Assembly: GCF_004355225.1 (NCBI RefSeq)
Contig: NZ_CP037933.1
Coordinates: 1,116,001-1,180,000, forward strand
Length of the DNA: 64,000 nt
Source: Flavobacterium nackdongense
GTDB taxonomy: Bacteria > Bacteroidota > Bacteroidia > Flavobacteriales > Flavobacteriaceae
Direction of reading: 5' to 3'
The notes beneath the pieces were generated by a model. It had not been told where the DNA came from and searched no databases. It saw nothing but the letters and a program-made list of their open reading frames with translations. Each line of letters starts with the position of its first letter. The stretch's first letter is position 1. A program made the position numbers and the translations under genes. Shown in pieces: positions 17,533-25,993 of the stretch.

Positions 17533-17562
17533 TTAAACAAAGAAAACATTAAACAAATACTA

Positions 17563-18345
17563 ATGAATATATTAGACAGAATCATCATTGACAAAAGGCG
17601 AGAAGTCATTCTTAAGAAATCCATCATTCCCGTTTCGCAATTGGAAGCTTCGGTTTTTTTTGAGAAAAACGCCCTTTCTTTGAGCGAAAATTTGCGACAC
17701 AGCCCATCGGGAATCATCGCCGAACACAAACGTCGTTCACCTTCGAAAGCTGAAATTAATTATAGTTTCACCGTGGAAGAAGTGGTAAAAGGTTATGAAA
17801 ATGCGGGCGCTTGTGGGATTTCAGTCTTAACGGACGGAAAATACTTTGGTGGTTCATTAGACGATTTACTATTGGCCAGAGCTTCAGTGAACATTCCGTT
17901 ATTGCGAAAAGAATTCATTGTAGATGAATACCAAATCCTCGAAGCTAAAGCCCACGGAGCCGATTTAATTTTGCTGATTGCTGCCGTTTTGACTCGTGAA
18001 GAAATCAAAAGTTTATCCGAATTTGCCAAAGGTTTAGGTCTGGAAGTTTTATTGGAAGTGCATAATTTAGAAGAATTAGAGAAATCGATAATGCCTAGCT
18101 TAGATATGATTGGCGTGAACAACAGAAACCTAAAAACTTTCGAAGTCAGCTTGGATTTCAGTAAAAAATTGGCAGACCATATTCCAAATGATTTCGTAAA
18201 AGTTTCCGAAAGCGGTATTTCGTCCATCGAAGCCATCAACGAGCTAAAACCTTTTGGTTATAAAGGTTTCTTGATTGGAGAAAACTTTATGAAAACCGAC
18301 AATGCCGGCGAAGCTGCAATGGAATTTATTTCAAAATTAATTTAA
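17563..18345 (+). CDS. trpC: Indole-3-glycerol-phosphate synthase
   Basis: 260 residues of a (beta/alpha)8 barrel. TrpC closes the indole ring from CdRP. Diagnostic segments are IIAEHKRRSPSKAEIN (substrate phosphate and catalytic Lys), LRKEFIVDEYQILEAKAHGAD (catalytic Lys), LEVHNLEE, GVNNRNLKTFEV and SESGI. It is a stand-alone TrpC, not fused to TrpF, which is encoded 91 bp downstream. The gaps on both sides are filled by inverted repeats of different families. Confidence 0.95.
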   Translation: MNILDRIIIDKRREVILKKSIIPVSQLEASVFFEKNALSLSENLRHSPSGIIAEHKRRSPSKAEINYSFTVEEVVKGYENAGACGISVLTDGKYFGGSLDDLLLARASVNIPLLRKEFIVDEYQILEAKAHGADLILLIAAVLTREEIKSLSEFAKGLGLEVLLEVHNLEELEKSIMPSLDMIGVNNRNLKTFEVSLDFSKKLADHIPNDFVKVSESGISSIEAINELKPFGYKGFLIGENFMKTDNAGEAAMEFISKLI

Positions 18346-18436
18346 ACACAAAGAACACGGAGGAAGCACGAAGCACACAAAGCTTTGTGAACTTTTCGCC
18401 TTCTTTGCGAACTTTGTGGTTAAAAAACAGTAAACT
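18346..18436. repeat. CACAAAG-rich repeat at the trpC-trpF junction
   Basis: The 91-bp gap is made of words such as ACACAAAGAACACGG, CACAAAGCTTTGTG and TTCTTTGCGAACTTTGTGG, forming an imperfect inverted repeat with an AAAGCTTT centre. A similar kind of sequence fills 61626-61695. Confidence 0.6.
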
Positions 18437-19081
18437 ATGAAACTCAAAATCTGCGGAATGAAATATCCCGAAAATATCCTCGAAATAGGCGCGCTCCTAC
18501 CCGATTATATGGGCTTTATATTCTGGGAGAAATCGGCTAGATATTTTGATGGTGCAATGCCTGATTTACCAAAATCAATCAAGAAAGTCGGGGTTTTTGT
18601 GAATGCTTCTTTGGATGAAATTTTAGATAAAATTCAAAAATACGATTTGCAAGCAGTTCAATTACACGGACAAGAATCGGTTGAATTTTGCAAAAACTTA
18701 AAAAAAAATATACCAAACCTGACAGATATCATAAAAGTTTTTTCAATTTTAGATACCTTTGACTTTGCAGAATTAAAACCCTTCGAAAAGGTGTGTGATT
18801 TTTTCCTTTTTGACACCAAGGGAAAATTGCCCGGAGGCAACGGAACCGCCTTCGATTGGAAGGTTTTGGAAAATTATCCGTCAACCAAACCGTTTTTTCT
18901 GAGTGGAGGAATTGGAATAGAAGAAATAAAAAAATTGGTAGAGATGATGCAATCCGACGTCTCTACAAAAAAATTACCCATTCACGCCATCGATGTGAAC
19001 AGTAAATTTGAAATAGAACCCGGATTAAAAAATATACAATTATGTAGAGACGTTGCAATGCAACGTCTCCAAAATAAATAA
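18437..19081 (+). CDS. trpF: Phosphoribosylanthranilate isomerase carrying repeat-derived peptides
   Basis: 214 residues. TrpF performs the Amadori rearrangement of phosphoribosylanthranilate to CdRP. The start KICGMK holds the catalytic cysteine (Cys6), and the catalytic aspartate is in [11 protein letters not shown] (Asp126); SGGI binds phosphate. Two parts are unusual. Residues 171-177 (MQSDVST) are translated from a half copy of the GTAGAGACG palindrome, and the end [10 protein letters not shown] (203-212) from a full copy that nearly fills the space before trpB. The core motif [15 protein letters not shown] lies between them intact, so the enzyme may still work. Confidence 0.93.
   Translation: MKLKICGMKYPENILEIGALLPDYMGFIFWEKSARYFDGAMPDLPKSIKKVGVFVNASLDEILDKIQKYDLQAVQLHGQESVEFCKNLKKNIPNLTDIIKVFSILDTFDFAELKPFEKVCDFFLFDTKGKLPGGNGTAFDWKVLENYPSTKPFFLSGGIGIEEIKKLVEMMQSDVSTKKLPIHAIDVNSKFEIEPGLKNIQLCRDVAMQRLQNK
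18948..18966 (-). repeat. Half copy of the GTAGAGACG palindrome inside trpF, copy 2
   Basis: Read on the minus strand it begins GTAGAGACGTCGGATTGCA, matching one arm of the family with an altered centre. It is in frame within trpF and encodes residues 171-177. Confidence 0.7.
19044..19070. repeat. GTAGAGACGTTGCA palindrome at the end of trpF, copy 3
   Basis: GTAGAGACGTTGCA-A-TGCAACGTCTCC repeats the 16431-16459 element except for the last bases. It supplies the last residues of TrpF and lies 18 bp before the trpB ATG. Confidence 0.85.
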
Positions 19082-19088
19082 AAAAAAT

Positions 19089-20270
19089 ATGTCATACAAC
19101 GTTAACGAAAAAGGTTATTACGGAGAATTTGGTGGAGCATTCATACCTGAAATGTTGTATCCCAATGTAGAGGAACTACGCCAAAACTATTTAAAAATTA
19201 CAGCAGAACCTGAATTCCAGGCAGAATTTGATGCCTTGCTCAAGGATTATGTAGGTCGCCCGACTCCGCTGTATTTTGCGGAACGACTGTCTAAAAAATA
19301 CAATACTAAAATCTACCTCAAAAGAGAAGATTTATGCCATACTGGTGCTCATAAAGTAAACAATACAATTGGGCAAATTTTATTGGCCAAACGATTGGGC
19401 AAAACCAGAATCATAGCCGAAACTGGCGCAGGTCAACATGGTGTTGCCACAGCAACGGTTTGTGCTTTGATGGGTTTGCAATGTATCGTGTACATGGGAG
19501 AAATCGACATCAAACGTCAAGCTCCAAATGTGGCTCGAATGAAAATGTTGGGAGCCGAGGTTCGTCCGGCACTTTCAGGTTCACGAACGCTAAAAGATGC
19601 TACCAACGAAGCCATTCGCGATTGGATCAACAATCCCGTGGACACTTATTATATCATCGGCTCGGTGGTTGGCCCGCATCCTTATCCTGATATGGTGGCG
19701 CGTTTTCAGAGTGTCATTTCCAAAGAAACAAAAATACAATTGCTAGAAAAAGAAGGACGAGAAAATCCTGATCACGTCATAGCCTGCGTTGGTGGCGGAA
19801 GCAATGCTGCGGGTGCTTTTTACCATTATTTAGATAATCCTGAGGTCAATATTATTGCTGTTGAAGCAGCGGGTTTGGGTGTAGATTCGGGCGAAAGTGC
19901 AGCCACTTCTGCTTTGGGCAAAATAGGTGTCATTCACGGTAGTAAAACCTTGCTGATGCAATCAGCTGACGGTCAAATTACCGAACCCTACTCCATTTCA
20001 GCCGGATTAGATTACCCTGGAGTGGGACCTATGCACGCCAATTTATTCGCTTCAGGTCGAGCAGAATTCATCTCGATTACCGATGAACAAGCCATGCAAT
20101 TTGGATTAGAACTTTCACAACTCGAAGGGATCATTCCAGCGATAGAAAGTGCCCACGCCTTTGCGGTTTTAGAACAAAAAAAATTCAAACCTTCAGACCT
20201 CGTCATTATCAATTTATCGGGACGTGGTGACAAAGATTTGAACACCTATATTGATTATTTCAAATTATAA
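19089..20270 (+). CDS. trpB: Tryptophan synthase beta chain
   Basis: 393 residues from the ATG at 19089 ([20 protein letters not shown]). A TTG start at 19053 inside the palindrome was rejected because the family begins at this ATG. TrpB condenses indole with serine using PLP. The PLP lysine is in HTGAHKVNN, the phosphate loop is [12 protein letters not shown], and EDLCHTGAH and [11 protein letters not shown] are typical of the TrpB1 type that pairs with TrpA. TrpA is encoded 440 bp downstream, after an inserted AIG2-like gene. Confidence 0.96.
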   Translation: MSYNVNEKGYYGEFGGAFIPEMLYPNVEELRQNYLKITAEPEFQAEFDALLKDYVGRPTPLYFAERLSKKYNTKIYLKREDLCHTGAHKVNNTIGQILLAKRLGKTRIIAETGAGQHGVATATVCALMGLQCIVYMGEIDIKRQAPNVARMKMLGAEVRPALSGSRTLKDATNEAIRDWINNPVDTYYIIGSVVGPHPYPDMVARFQSVISKETKIQLLEKEGRENPDHVIACVGGGSNAAGAFYHYLDNPEVNIIAVEAAGLGVDSGESAATSALGKIGVIHGSKTLLMQSADGQITEPYSISAGLDYPGVGPMHANLFASGRAEFISITDEQAMQFGLELSQLEGIIPAIESAHAFAVLEQKKFKPSDLVIINLSGRGDKDLNTYIDYFKL

Positions 20271-20294
20271 TTGACTTTAATAGAACAGTAGAAT

Positions 20295-20627
20295 ATGATA
20301 AAATTATTCACCTACGGCAGCTTGCAACACGATGATGTGCAAGAAAATCTTTTCGGTAGAGTTTTACACGGCACTCCCGAAAGAATCATTGGATATGAAT
20401 TGAAAAGAATCCAAATCGAAGAAGAATTTGGAATTGTCCATTATCCGGTCATTGTAGAAACCGAAAACCCAGCCGATTTCATTGATGGAATGGTCTATAA
20501 CGTAACAGAAAAAGAACTTCATCAAGCCGATTTGTACGAAGGAATGCATTACAAAAGAGTTGAAGTACACTTGAACTCCAACCAAAAAGCCTGGGCTTAT
20601 AGCGCTGCCGATTTAACTCACTTTTAA
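20295..20627 (+). CDS. Gamma-glutamylcyclotransferase (AIG2)-family protein
   Basis: A 110-residue protein with the family signature FTYGSLQHDDVQ at the N-terminus (the YGSL substrate loop) and the catalytic acid region LHQADLYEG. Members cleave gamma-glutamyl amines or peptides to 5-oxoproline; the substrate here is unknown. It lies between trpB (24 bp) and trpA (83 bp) on the same strand and so is almost certainly co-transcribed with the trp operon, although it has no known role in tryptophan synthesis. Confidence 0.85.
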   Translation: MIKLFTYGSLQHDDVQENLFGRVLHGTPERIIGYELKRIQIEEEFGIVHYPVIVETENPADFIDGMVYNVTEKELHQADLYEGMHYKRVEVHLNSNQKAWAYSAADLTHF

Positions 20628-20710
20628 ATAAAACATCAAATCTGAAAATGATTTTTCGAGATTTGACAACTTTTAAAAAGTGGTCAAATCTAATTTGTAA
20701 AAACATATAA

Positions 20711-21472
20711 ATGAACAGAATCAATCAAAAATTACAAGCAAATACCAAAATACTTTCTATCTATTTTTCAGCTGGATATCCGAATTTAAACGATACAGTA
20801 CAAATTATACAAGACCTTGAAGCAAAAGGTGTCGATATGATCGAAATCGGTTTGCCATTCAGTGATCCGTTGGCCGATGGTCCCACCATTCAAGAGAGTT
20901 CCACCCAAGCTTTATACAACGGAATGACCACCCAAGTTTTGTTTGACCAACTCAAAGACATCCGAAAAAAAGTTTCCATTCCATTGGTGATTATGGGGTA
21001 TTTTAATCCGATGCTGCAATATGGAGTGGAAAATTTCTGCCAGAAATGTGCCGAAATTGGCATCGATGGCCTAATCATTCCAGACCTTCCTGTTGACGTG
21101 TATGCTGACGAATACAAAGCCACTTTCGAGCAATACGGACTCAAAAACATCTTCCTGATTACACCTCAAACTTCGGACGAGCGCATTCGTTTTATCGACA
21201 GCGTATCGGACGGATTTATTTATATGGTAAGTTCGGCTAGTGTTACGGGTTCCCAATCTGGTTTTGGAAGTACACAAGAAAATTATTTCAAACGCATCGC
21301 CGATATGAACCTGAAAAATCCTCAGATAATCGGTTTTGGAATTAGTAATAAGGAAACCTTCAATCAAGCCACGCAATTTGCCAAAGGCGCAATTATAGGA
21401 AGTGCTTTCATTACAAATTTGACTGAGAATGGAGTTGAAAGTATTGGGGAATTTGTAAAAGCGATTCGATAG
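20711..21472 (+). CDS. trpA: Tryptophan synthase alpha chain
   Basis: 253 residues of a TIM barrel that cleaves indole-3-glycerol phosphate to indole and passes it to TrpB. The catalytic glutamate and aspartate are in MIEIGLPFSDPLADGPTIQ, and the phosphate loops are in YMVSSASVTGSQ and GFGISNKE. It is the last gene of the trp operon and is followed by a strong terminator. Confidence 0.96.
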   Translation: MNRINQKLQANTKILSIYFSAGYPNLNDTVQIIQDLEAKGVDMIEIGLPFSDPLADGPTIQESSTQALYNGMTTQVLFDQLKDIRKKVSIPLVIMGYFNPMLQYGVENFCQKCAEIGIDGLIIPDLPVDVYADEYKATFEQYGLKNIFLITPQTSDERIRFIDSVSDGFIYMVSSASVTGSQSGFGSTQENYFKRIADMNLKNPQIIGFGISNKETFNQATQFAKGAIIGSAFITNLTENGVESIGEFVKAIR

Positions 21473-21499
21473 AAAAAATGTAAATTGATATAGATCAAG

Positions 21500-21535
21500 A
21501 CGGCGTTTAAGGTAATTTAGACGCCGTTTTTTTTT
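21500..21535 (+). terminator. Terminator of the trp operon
   Basis: ACGGCGT (21500-21506) and ACGCCGT (21521-21527) form the stem, with extra TTTAA/TTTA pairing possible inside, followed by nine T residues. It is 28 bp after the trpA stop. Confidence 0.9.
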
Positions 21536-21746
21536 GATTTAAAAATTACTAAGTTTTTAATAACTATAAGATTATTTTTATATATTTGAAGAACAAAATG
21601 CGAAACAAATTTCCTTTAATGTAGCCGATTTTGGTTATATACACCAAGGTTTATTTTCAATAAGGAAGTTAGTGGCAATACAACGTCATAAACGTGTTTT
21701 AAATAATAAGTATAATTACATTTTTACTATATCATAAAACTAAATT

Positions 21747-22412
21747 ATGAAAACTTACAAACCTAAATTTAATCAGCGTTTTATTATTGTTCTATTTTCT
21801 TTGTTTTTTTTATCTTGTAATGATTCTCCTTCGGACACAATTGCTGTGAGAAATGCCAGATTTAAGGCGACAGCAAGTCACCTTTATTTACACGACATAA
21901 TTAATTTTGAAGCAGCTGACACTTTAGGAAAAACTAATTATCATTGGGATTTTGGTGACGGAACAAAATTAATAAGCGGATACAAAACGACACATAGATT
22001 TGACATACCGGGAACTCATTACGTAAAACTTGAAATCAATGGCCTAGTTACTTCACAAAAAGTTATAGTTTACCCTGGTAATGTAAGCTATCAAATAAAA
22101 AACGAAAGCTCCCGTGAACTAGATATTCTTTCGTATGTAGACAACATGCATAATGGAACTTCATTTAGGAAGGAACTAAATTCTAAAAATATTTCTGACA
22201 CTCTTTATGCTAAAACAGAAGTTTATGGAGCTAATGCCACTTTTTTGTTGGGAACGTCAATTTTTATCCAAAATCAAGAATATACCAGGTATAATATGAA
22301 TTGGATTAAAAACAGTAAGCACAGCATATTATCAATATCAGATACTACTAAAATTATTAAAAGAGTTGGTGCTGACTTAAGAGGTGCTGTTGAATTAAAA
22401 AGTGTTTATTAA
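21747..22412 (+). CDS. PKD-domain lipoprotein
   Basis: A 221-residue protein with a lipoprotein signal (FSLFFLSC, Cys24). Residues about 35-110 form a PKD domain with its signature YHWDFGDGT. The C-terminal half is unrecognised. It is probably surface-exposed, since Bacteroidetes export many PKD lipoproteins to bind sugars or proteins. A TATATTTG box at 21581-21588 could be the -7 element, giving a long leader. No obvious partner is encoded next to it. Confidence 0.8.
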   Translation: MKTYKPKFNQRFIIVLFSLFFLSCNDSPSDTIAVRNARFKATASHLYLHDIINFEAADTLGKTNYHWDFGDGTKLISGYKTTHRFDIPGTHYVKLEINGLVTSQKVIVYPGNVSYQIKNESSRELDILSYVDNMHNGTSFRKELNSKNISDTLYAKTEVYGANATFLLGTSIFIQNQEYTRYNMNWIKNSKHSILSISDTTKIIKRVGADLRGAVELKSVY

Positions 22413-22441
22413 TTTTCTTAAAAAAGTTAAGTAGGTACAAT

Positions 22442-22520
22442 CCCCCGCTAGCGCGAGCTTCTAGCTCGTGAACACCAACAAAAGCTAAATGGGCACGAGC
22501 GTGACGCTCGCGCCAGCAAT
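22442..22520 (+). repeat. REP-like 79-bp palindromic element, copy 1
   Basis: The element starts CCCCCGCTAGCGCGAGC and ends GACGCTCGCGCCAGCAAT. Each end has its own hairpin (GAGCTTCTAGCTC; GAGCGTGACGCTC), and the two ends are mutual inverted repeats (19 of 24 bases). An identical copy in the same orientation is at 23121-23199. This double-hairpin form is typical of REP elements moved by RAYT transposases; none is encoded here. Confidence 0.85.
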
Positions 22521-22526
22521 GAAAAT

Positions 22527-23105
22527 ATGAAAAAAATACTATACGTTGTAATCTTATTGTTTTCAATTGGAAATATATTTTGTCAAACAGAAAATCTTAA
22601 TCAAGGTAAATATAAATTTGCAAAAAGAGTTTTTGAAAAAGAGTATTTAAAAACTGCTTACGAAAAGTTTGACGGGAAAATCATAATTGTAAATGATTTT
22701 ACAATTAAATATGACGAAAAAACATTAAATATTCCGAATTTAAAGGAAGAATATAAACTGATTTTCACCAAAGGCATTTTTTATCCAAACATTGTTATGG
22801 GCAATGAAATTACTGAAATTAAAACAAAAGCTGAAATCGATAAAATGACCAAAGACGAAAAAATATTTTATAATATGACCCGAACTGATTCACTTGCTAT
22901 TGGTGCTTTTGATGAATTGCCTTTACTAAATCCAAATTTTAAAACTAAACGATTTCTAATTTGGATTTTTAGAAATGGAGAAATGAATCCAACGGAATGG
23001 TATTTTGAATTACAAAATGCAAATGCCACTAAAGAAACAGAACTGAAAGAATTTATAAAAAAAGCAAAATTAACATTCTGTAAAAGTGGTACAATAATCA
23101 TATAG
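22527..23105 (+). CDS. Unknown exported protein between two REP-like repeats
   Basis: 192 residues with a signal peptide (hydrophobic stretch ending SIGNIFCQ). The mature part is Lys- and Phe-rich and contains FLIWIFRNGEMNPTEWYFEL near the C-terminus; no family was recognised. The start codon is 6 bp after a 79-bp REP-like element, and an identical direct copy begins 15 bp after the stop. The gene may therefore have arrived as a repeat-bounded unit, and its transcription may start from within or ahead of the first repeat. Confidence 0.7.
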   Translation: MKKILYVVILLFSIGNIFCQTENLNQGKYKFAKRVFEKEYLKTAYEKFDGKIIIVNDFTIKYDEKTLNIPNLKEEYKLIFTKGIFYPNIVMGNEITEIKTKAEIDKMTKDEKIFYNMTRTDSLAIGAFDELPLLNPNFKTKRFLIWIFRNGEMNPTEWYFELQNANATKETELKEFIKKAKLTFCKSGTIII

Positions 23106-23120
23106 ACGAACGGCGAACAG

Positions 23121-23199
23121 CCCCCGCTAGCGCGAGCTTCTAGCTCGTGAACACCAACAAAAGCTAAATGGGCACGAGCGTGACGCTCGCGCCAGCAAT
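23121..23199 (+). repeat. REP-like 79-bp palindromic element, copy 2
   Basis: It matches the element at 22442-22520 base for base and has the same orientation; the two bracket a single gene. A diverged third relative is at 62891-62970. Confidence 0.85.
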
Positions 23200-23209
23200 A
23201 ATATATACA

Positions 23210-23232
23210 AAGAGGCCTAAAAAAAGCCTCTT
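23210..23232 (-). terminator. Weak terminator of the DUF4494 gene
   Basis: On the minus strand, AAGAGGC and GCCTCTT form a 7-bp stem with a T-rich loop, followed by a short T-rich stretch. It lies 24 bp after the stop codon. Confidence 0.5.
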
Positions 23233-23255
23233 CATAATTTCGATAGCATAAAAAA

Positions 23256-23813
23256 TCAATAACTTTCCGCCACCACCTCGGGATCAAATTCCATTGCGTC
23301 ATCCATTTCTACCGCATTATTTTCAGTTTTGGAAGCTTTGAGTGCATTAAACTTTTCCATTTGCTCCAATTCGTCTTCATCGCCAGAGAAATAAGGAAAA
23401 ACATCCATAATCGGAGATTCAGAAATAGCAGGAATAGTATAGTCGCCCATTGTTCCTTTCATTACTTCAATAGTGTTGTCGTAAGCTTCTTTTACATCGT
23501 TGGCTTGGACCAATACATACATATTCGTCTTGCGCTCTTTGCCGCTTTCTTCGTCATAAGCCATTAATGAAACTCTGGATTTAAACCAGCGATCGGCATT
23601 TTCGAAAGGATGAATTTCGGCATAATTCGCTACTTTGATGTTCGTGATTTTAAATTCTTCACTAACGTAAGCCTTCATTTCTTCGTTGATTCTGGATTCC
23701 GCTTCGGTATAGGATAAGGCATCTACCAAATACGGTTCGGTTGTAACCTTTTGTGCTCCAATATCATCTGTTTTTCTGTATTTTACTTTGCATTCGTACC
23801 ACATTCCACTCAT
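23256..23813 (-). CDS. DUF4494 domain protein
   Basis: A 185-residue cytoplasmic protein of the Bacteroidetes-specific DUF4494 family, recognised by the start MWYECKVKYRK, then EPYLVDALSYTEAESRI and the central DRWFKSRVSLMAYDEESGKE. The C-terminal 50 residues are acidic and poorly ordered. The function is unknown. It may start at either of two nearby Met codons (residues 1 and 4). It is divergent from lipA. Confidence 0.85.
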   Translation of the reverse strand: MSGMWYECKVKYRKTDDIGAQKVTTEPYLVDALSYTEAESRINEEMKAYVSEEFKITNIKVANYAEIHPFENADRWFKSRVSLMAYDEESGKERKTNMYVLVQANDVKEAYDNTIEVMKGTMGDYTIPAISESPIMDVFPYFSGDEDELEQMEKFNALKASKTENNAVEMDDAMEFDPEVVAESY

Positions 23814-23850
23814 AATTTATTTTTTTTAAGGATGCCAAAGATAGAAGAAA

Positions 23851-23985
23851 GATTTTAGATTTTAGACTTCGGATTTTAGATTATAAAACAATATATTGGC
23901 AACTTTAGATTTAAAAAAAAGCAAAATAAATCCCTTAGTATTTATTCCAACAAAATCTAAAATCTAAAATCCGAAATCTAAAATC
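23851..23985. repeat. GATTTTAGATT-type inverted repeat between DUF4494 and lipA
   Basis: GATTTTAGATTTTAGACTTC (from 23851) recurs inverted as AATCTAAAATCTAAAATCCG (to 23985). The word GATTTTAGA resembles the heptamer of the tandem array at 57281-57484. The lipA -7 box TATCTTTG (23994-24001) follows at once. Confidence 0.65.
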
Positions 23986-24020
23986 ACTTTGCTTATCTTT
24001 GCCCTTTCAAAAAATTTTTT

Positions 24021-24890
24021 ATGGAAACTGTTTTAGAAAATGCATTACCTACGGGAAAGCCAAAATGGTTGAGAGTGAAACTCCCTATTGGTCAAAAATA
24101 TACAGAACTTCGTGGCTTGGTTGACAAATACAGCCTGAACACTATTTGCACCTCGGGAAGTTGCCCGAATATGGGCGAATGCTGGGGCGAAGGAACAGCA
24201 ACTTTTATGATTTTGGGAAATATTTGTACGCGTTCTTGTGGATTTTGCGGCGTAAAAACCGGACGACCAGAAACTGTGGATTGGGATGAGCCGGAAAAAG
24301 TAGCACGTTCCATCAAAATAATGAACATCAAACACGCCGTAATCACAAGCGTGGATAGAGATGATTTGAAAGATGGCGGTTCGATAATTTGGATTGAAAC
24401 GGTAAAAGCCATTCGCAGAATGAACCCAAACACCACTTTAGAAACATTAATCCCCGATTTTCAAGGTATTGAAAGAAATATCGACAGAATCGTCGAAGCC
24501 AATCCAGAAGTAGTTTCACACAACGTGGAAACCGTTCGAAGATTGACTCGTGAAGTCCGCATTCAAGCCAAATACGACCGAAGCTTGGAAGTGTTGAAAT
24601 ACTTGAAAGAAAAAGGAATCAACAGAACCAAATCGGGAATTATGTTAGGTCTTGGCGAATTGGAAGAAGAAGTTTTCCAAACGATGCGCGATTTACGCAA
24701 TGCCAATGTGGATATTGTAACCATTGGACAATACTTACAGCCAAGCAAAAAACATTTGCCGGTAAAAGAATTCATAACACCGGAGCAATTTGCCAAATAT
24801 GAAGCCTTCGGACTGGAATTAGGATTCCGTCACGTAGAAAGTGGTCCGTTAGTTCGTTCTTCTTATAAAGCGCAAAAACATATTCTTTAA
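24021..24890 (+). CDS. lipA: Lipoyl synthase
   Basis: 289 residues of a radical SAM enzyme that inserts two sulfur atoms into octanoyl chains on 2-oxoacid dehydrogenases. Both 4Fe-4S clusters are visible: the auxiliary one in [12 protein letters not shown] (Cys43, 48, 54) and the radical SAM motif CTRSCGFC (Cys69, 73, 76). The C-terminal [10 protein letters not shown] carries the serine that binds the auxiliary cluster. The TATCTTTG box ends 19 bp before the ATG. Confidence 0.96.
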   Translation: METVLENALPTGKPKWLRVKLPIGQKYTELRGLVDKYSLNTICTSGSCPNMGECWGEGTATFMILGNICTRSCGFCGVKTGRPETVDWDEPEKVARSIKIMNIKHAVITSVDRDDLKDGGSIIWIETVKAIRRMNPNTTLETLIPDFQGIERNIDRIVEANPEVVSHNVETVRRLTREVRIQAKYDRSLEVLKYLKEKGINRTKSGIMLGLGELEEEVFQTMRDLRNANVDIVTIGQYLQPSKKHLPVKEFITPEQFAKYEAFGLELGFRHVESGPLVRSSYKAQKHIL

Positions 24891-24896
24891 AATGTT

Positions 24897-24941
24897 TAAT
24901 CGGTTAATTGTTTAACCGTTTAATCGATTAACCAATTAACC
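24897..24941. repeat. GGTTAATTG inverted repeat between lipA and gap
   Basis: GGTTAATTG (24902-24910) pairs with CAATTAACC (24933-24941); the interior repeats TTTAATCGATTAACC words. It may act as a weak hairpin in the lipA-gap junction. Confidence 0.55.
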
Positions 24942-24949
24942 ATACAACT

Positions 24950-25942
24950 TTGAAAACAAGAATTGCTATAAACGGTTTTGGAAGAATTGGGCGAAATTTA
25001 TTTCGTTTGCTACTGAACCATCCCTCCATCGAAGTGGTCGCGATTAATGACATCGCCGATACCAAAACGATGGCGCATTTGATTAAATACGACAGCATCC
25101 ACGGGGTTTTGCCTTTCGAAGTTTCGTTTGATGAAAAGGGAATAATCGTTGACGGAAAACACTTCTTGTTTTTCCACGAGAAAAGCATTTCGAACCTCGA
25201 TTGGAAATCTGCCAACATTGATGTTGTGGTGGAGAGTACGGGGAAATACAGCACTTTCGACGAAATCAATGCTCACATATTGGCTGGAGCCAAAAAAGTA
25301 ATTCTCTCCGCTCCTTCCGAAGTTGAAGAAATAAAAACGGTGGTTTTGGGTGTCAACGAAAAAATTCTGGACGGAACCGAAACCATTATTTCGAACGCCA
25401 GTTGCACCACCAACAACGCTGCGCCGATGATCAAAATCATCAACGAATTGTGCGGAATTGAACAAGCCTACATCACCACCATTCACTCTTATACCACTGA
25501 CCAAAGTTTACACGACCAACCGCACAAAGATTTGCGTCGCGCTCGTGGAGCAAGTCAATCCATCGTTCCAACGACAACCGGTGCAGCTAAAGCATTGACC
25601 AAGATTTTTCCAGAATTTGAAGGTAAAATCGGAGGTTGCGGAATTCGTGTTCCTGTGCCTGATGGTTCATTGACCGATATTACTTTCAATGTAAAACGTG
25701 CTGTGACCATCGAGGAAATCAATGCCGCTTTTAAATTGGCTTCCGAAAAAAATTTAAAAGGAATCTTGGCCTATACGGAAGATCCGATTGTTTCTGTGGA
25801 TATTATTGGCAATAGAAATTCCTGTTTGTTTGATGCTCAACTCACATCAGTAATTGACAAAATGGTAAAAGTCGTGGGCTGGTATGACAATGAAATTGGT
25901 TATTCATCAAGAATTATAGATTTAATTATTTTAACAAATTAA
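24950..25942 (+). CDS. gap: Glyceraldehyde-3-phosphate dehydrogenase (phosphorylating)
   Basis: 330 residues. The NAD-binding start is KTRIAINGFGRIGRN and the catalytic cysteine is Cys152 in SNASCTTNNAAPM. The substrate-phosphate loop is HSYTTDQSLHDQ and the C-terminal contact WYDNEIGYS is present. The start codon must be TTG at 24950: the next in-frame ATG (residue 41) would remove the GFGRIG nucleotide-binding loop. It makes 1,3-bisphosphoglycerate from glyceraldehyde 3-phosphate. A gapN-like gene is elsewhere in the window, so two routes may coexist. It could be translated at a reduced rate because of the TTG start. Confidence 0.93.
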   Translation: MKTRIAINGFGRIGRNLFRLLLNHPSIEVVAINDIADTKTMAHLIKYDSIHGVLPFEVSFDEKGIIVDGKHFLFFHEKSISNLDWKSANIDVVVESTGKYSTFDEINAHILAGAKKVILSAPSEVEEIKTVVLGVNEKILDGTETIISNASCTTNNAAPMIKIINELCGIEQAYITTIHSYTTDQSLHDQPHKDLRRARGASQSIVPTTTGAAKALTKIFPEFEGKIGGCGIRVPVPDGSLTDITFNVKRAVTIEEINAAFKLASEKNLKGILAYTEDPIVSVDIIGNRNSCLFDAQLTSVIDKMVKVVGWYDNEIGYSSRIIDLIILTN

Positions 25943-25993
25943 AAATATTTCAATACCTTTATCTTTCTTTTAATAAGAAAATCATATCAACTA

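Noticed and set aside
20711..21472. Split or second tryptophan synthase
   Set aside because: Only one trpA and one trpB of normal length are present; the inserted AIG2-like gene between them is separate.
22357..23302. Two minus-strand frames that share a 20-plus residue peptide, suggesting a repeated protein
   Set aside because: They arise only because the two identical 79-bp palindromes are open on the minus strand; both overlap real plus-strand genes or repeats.
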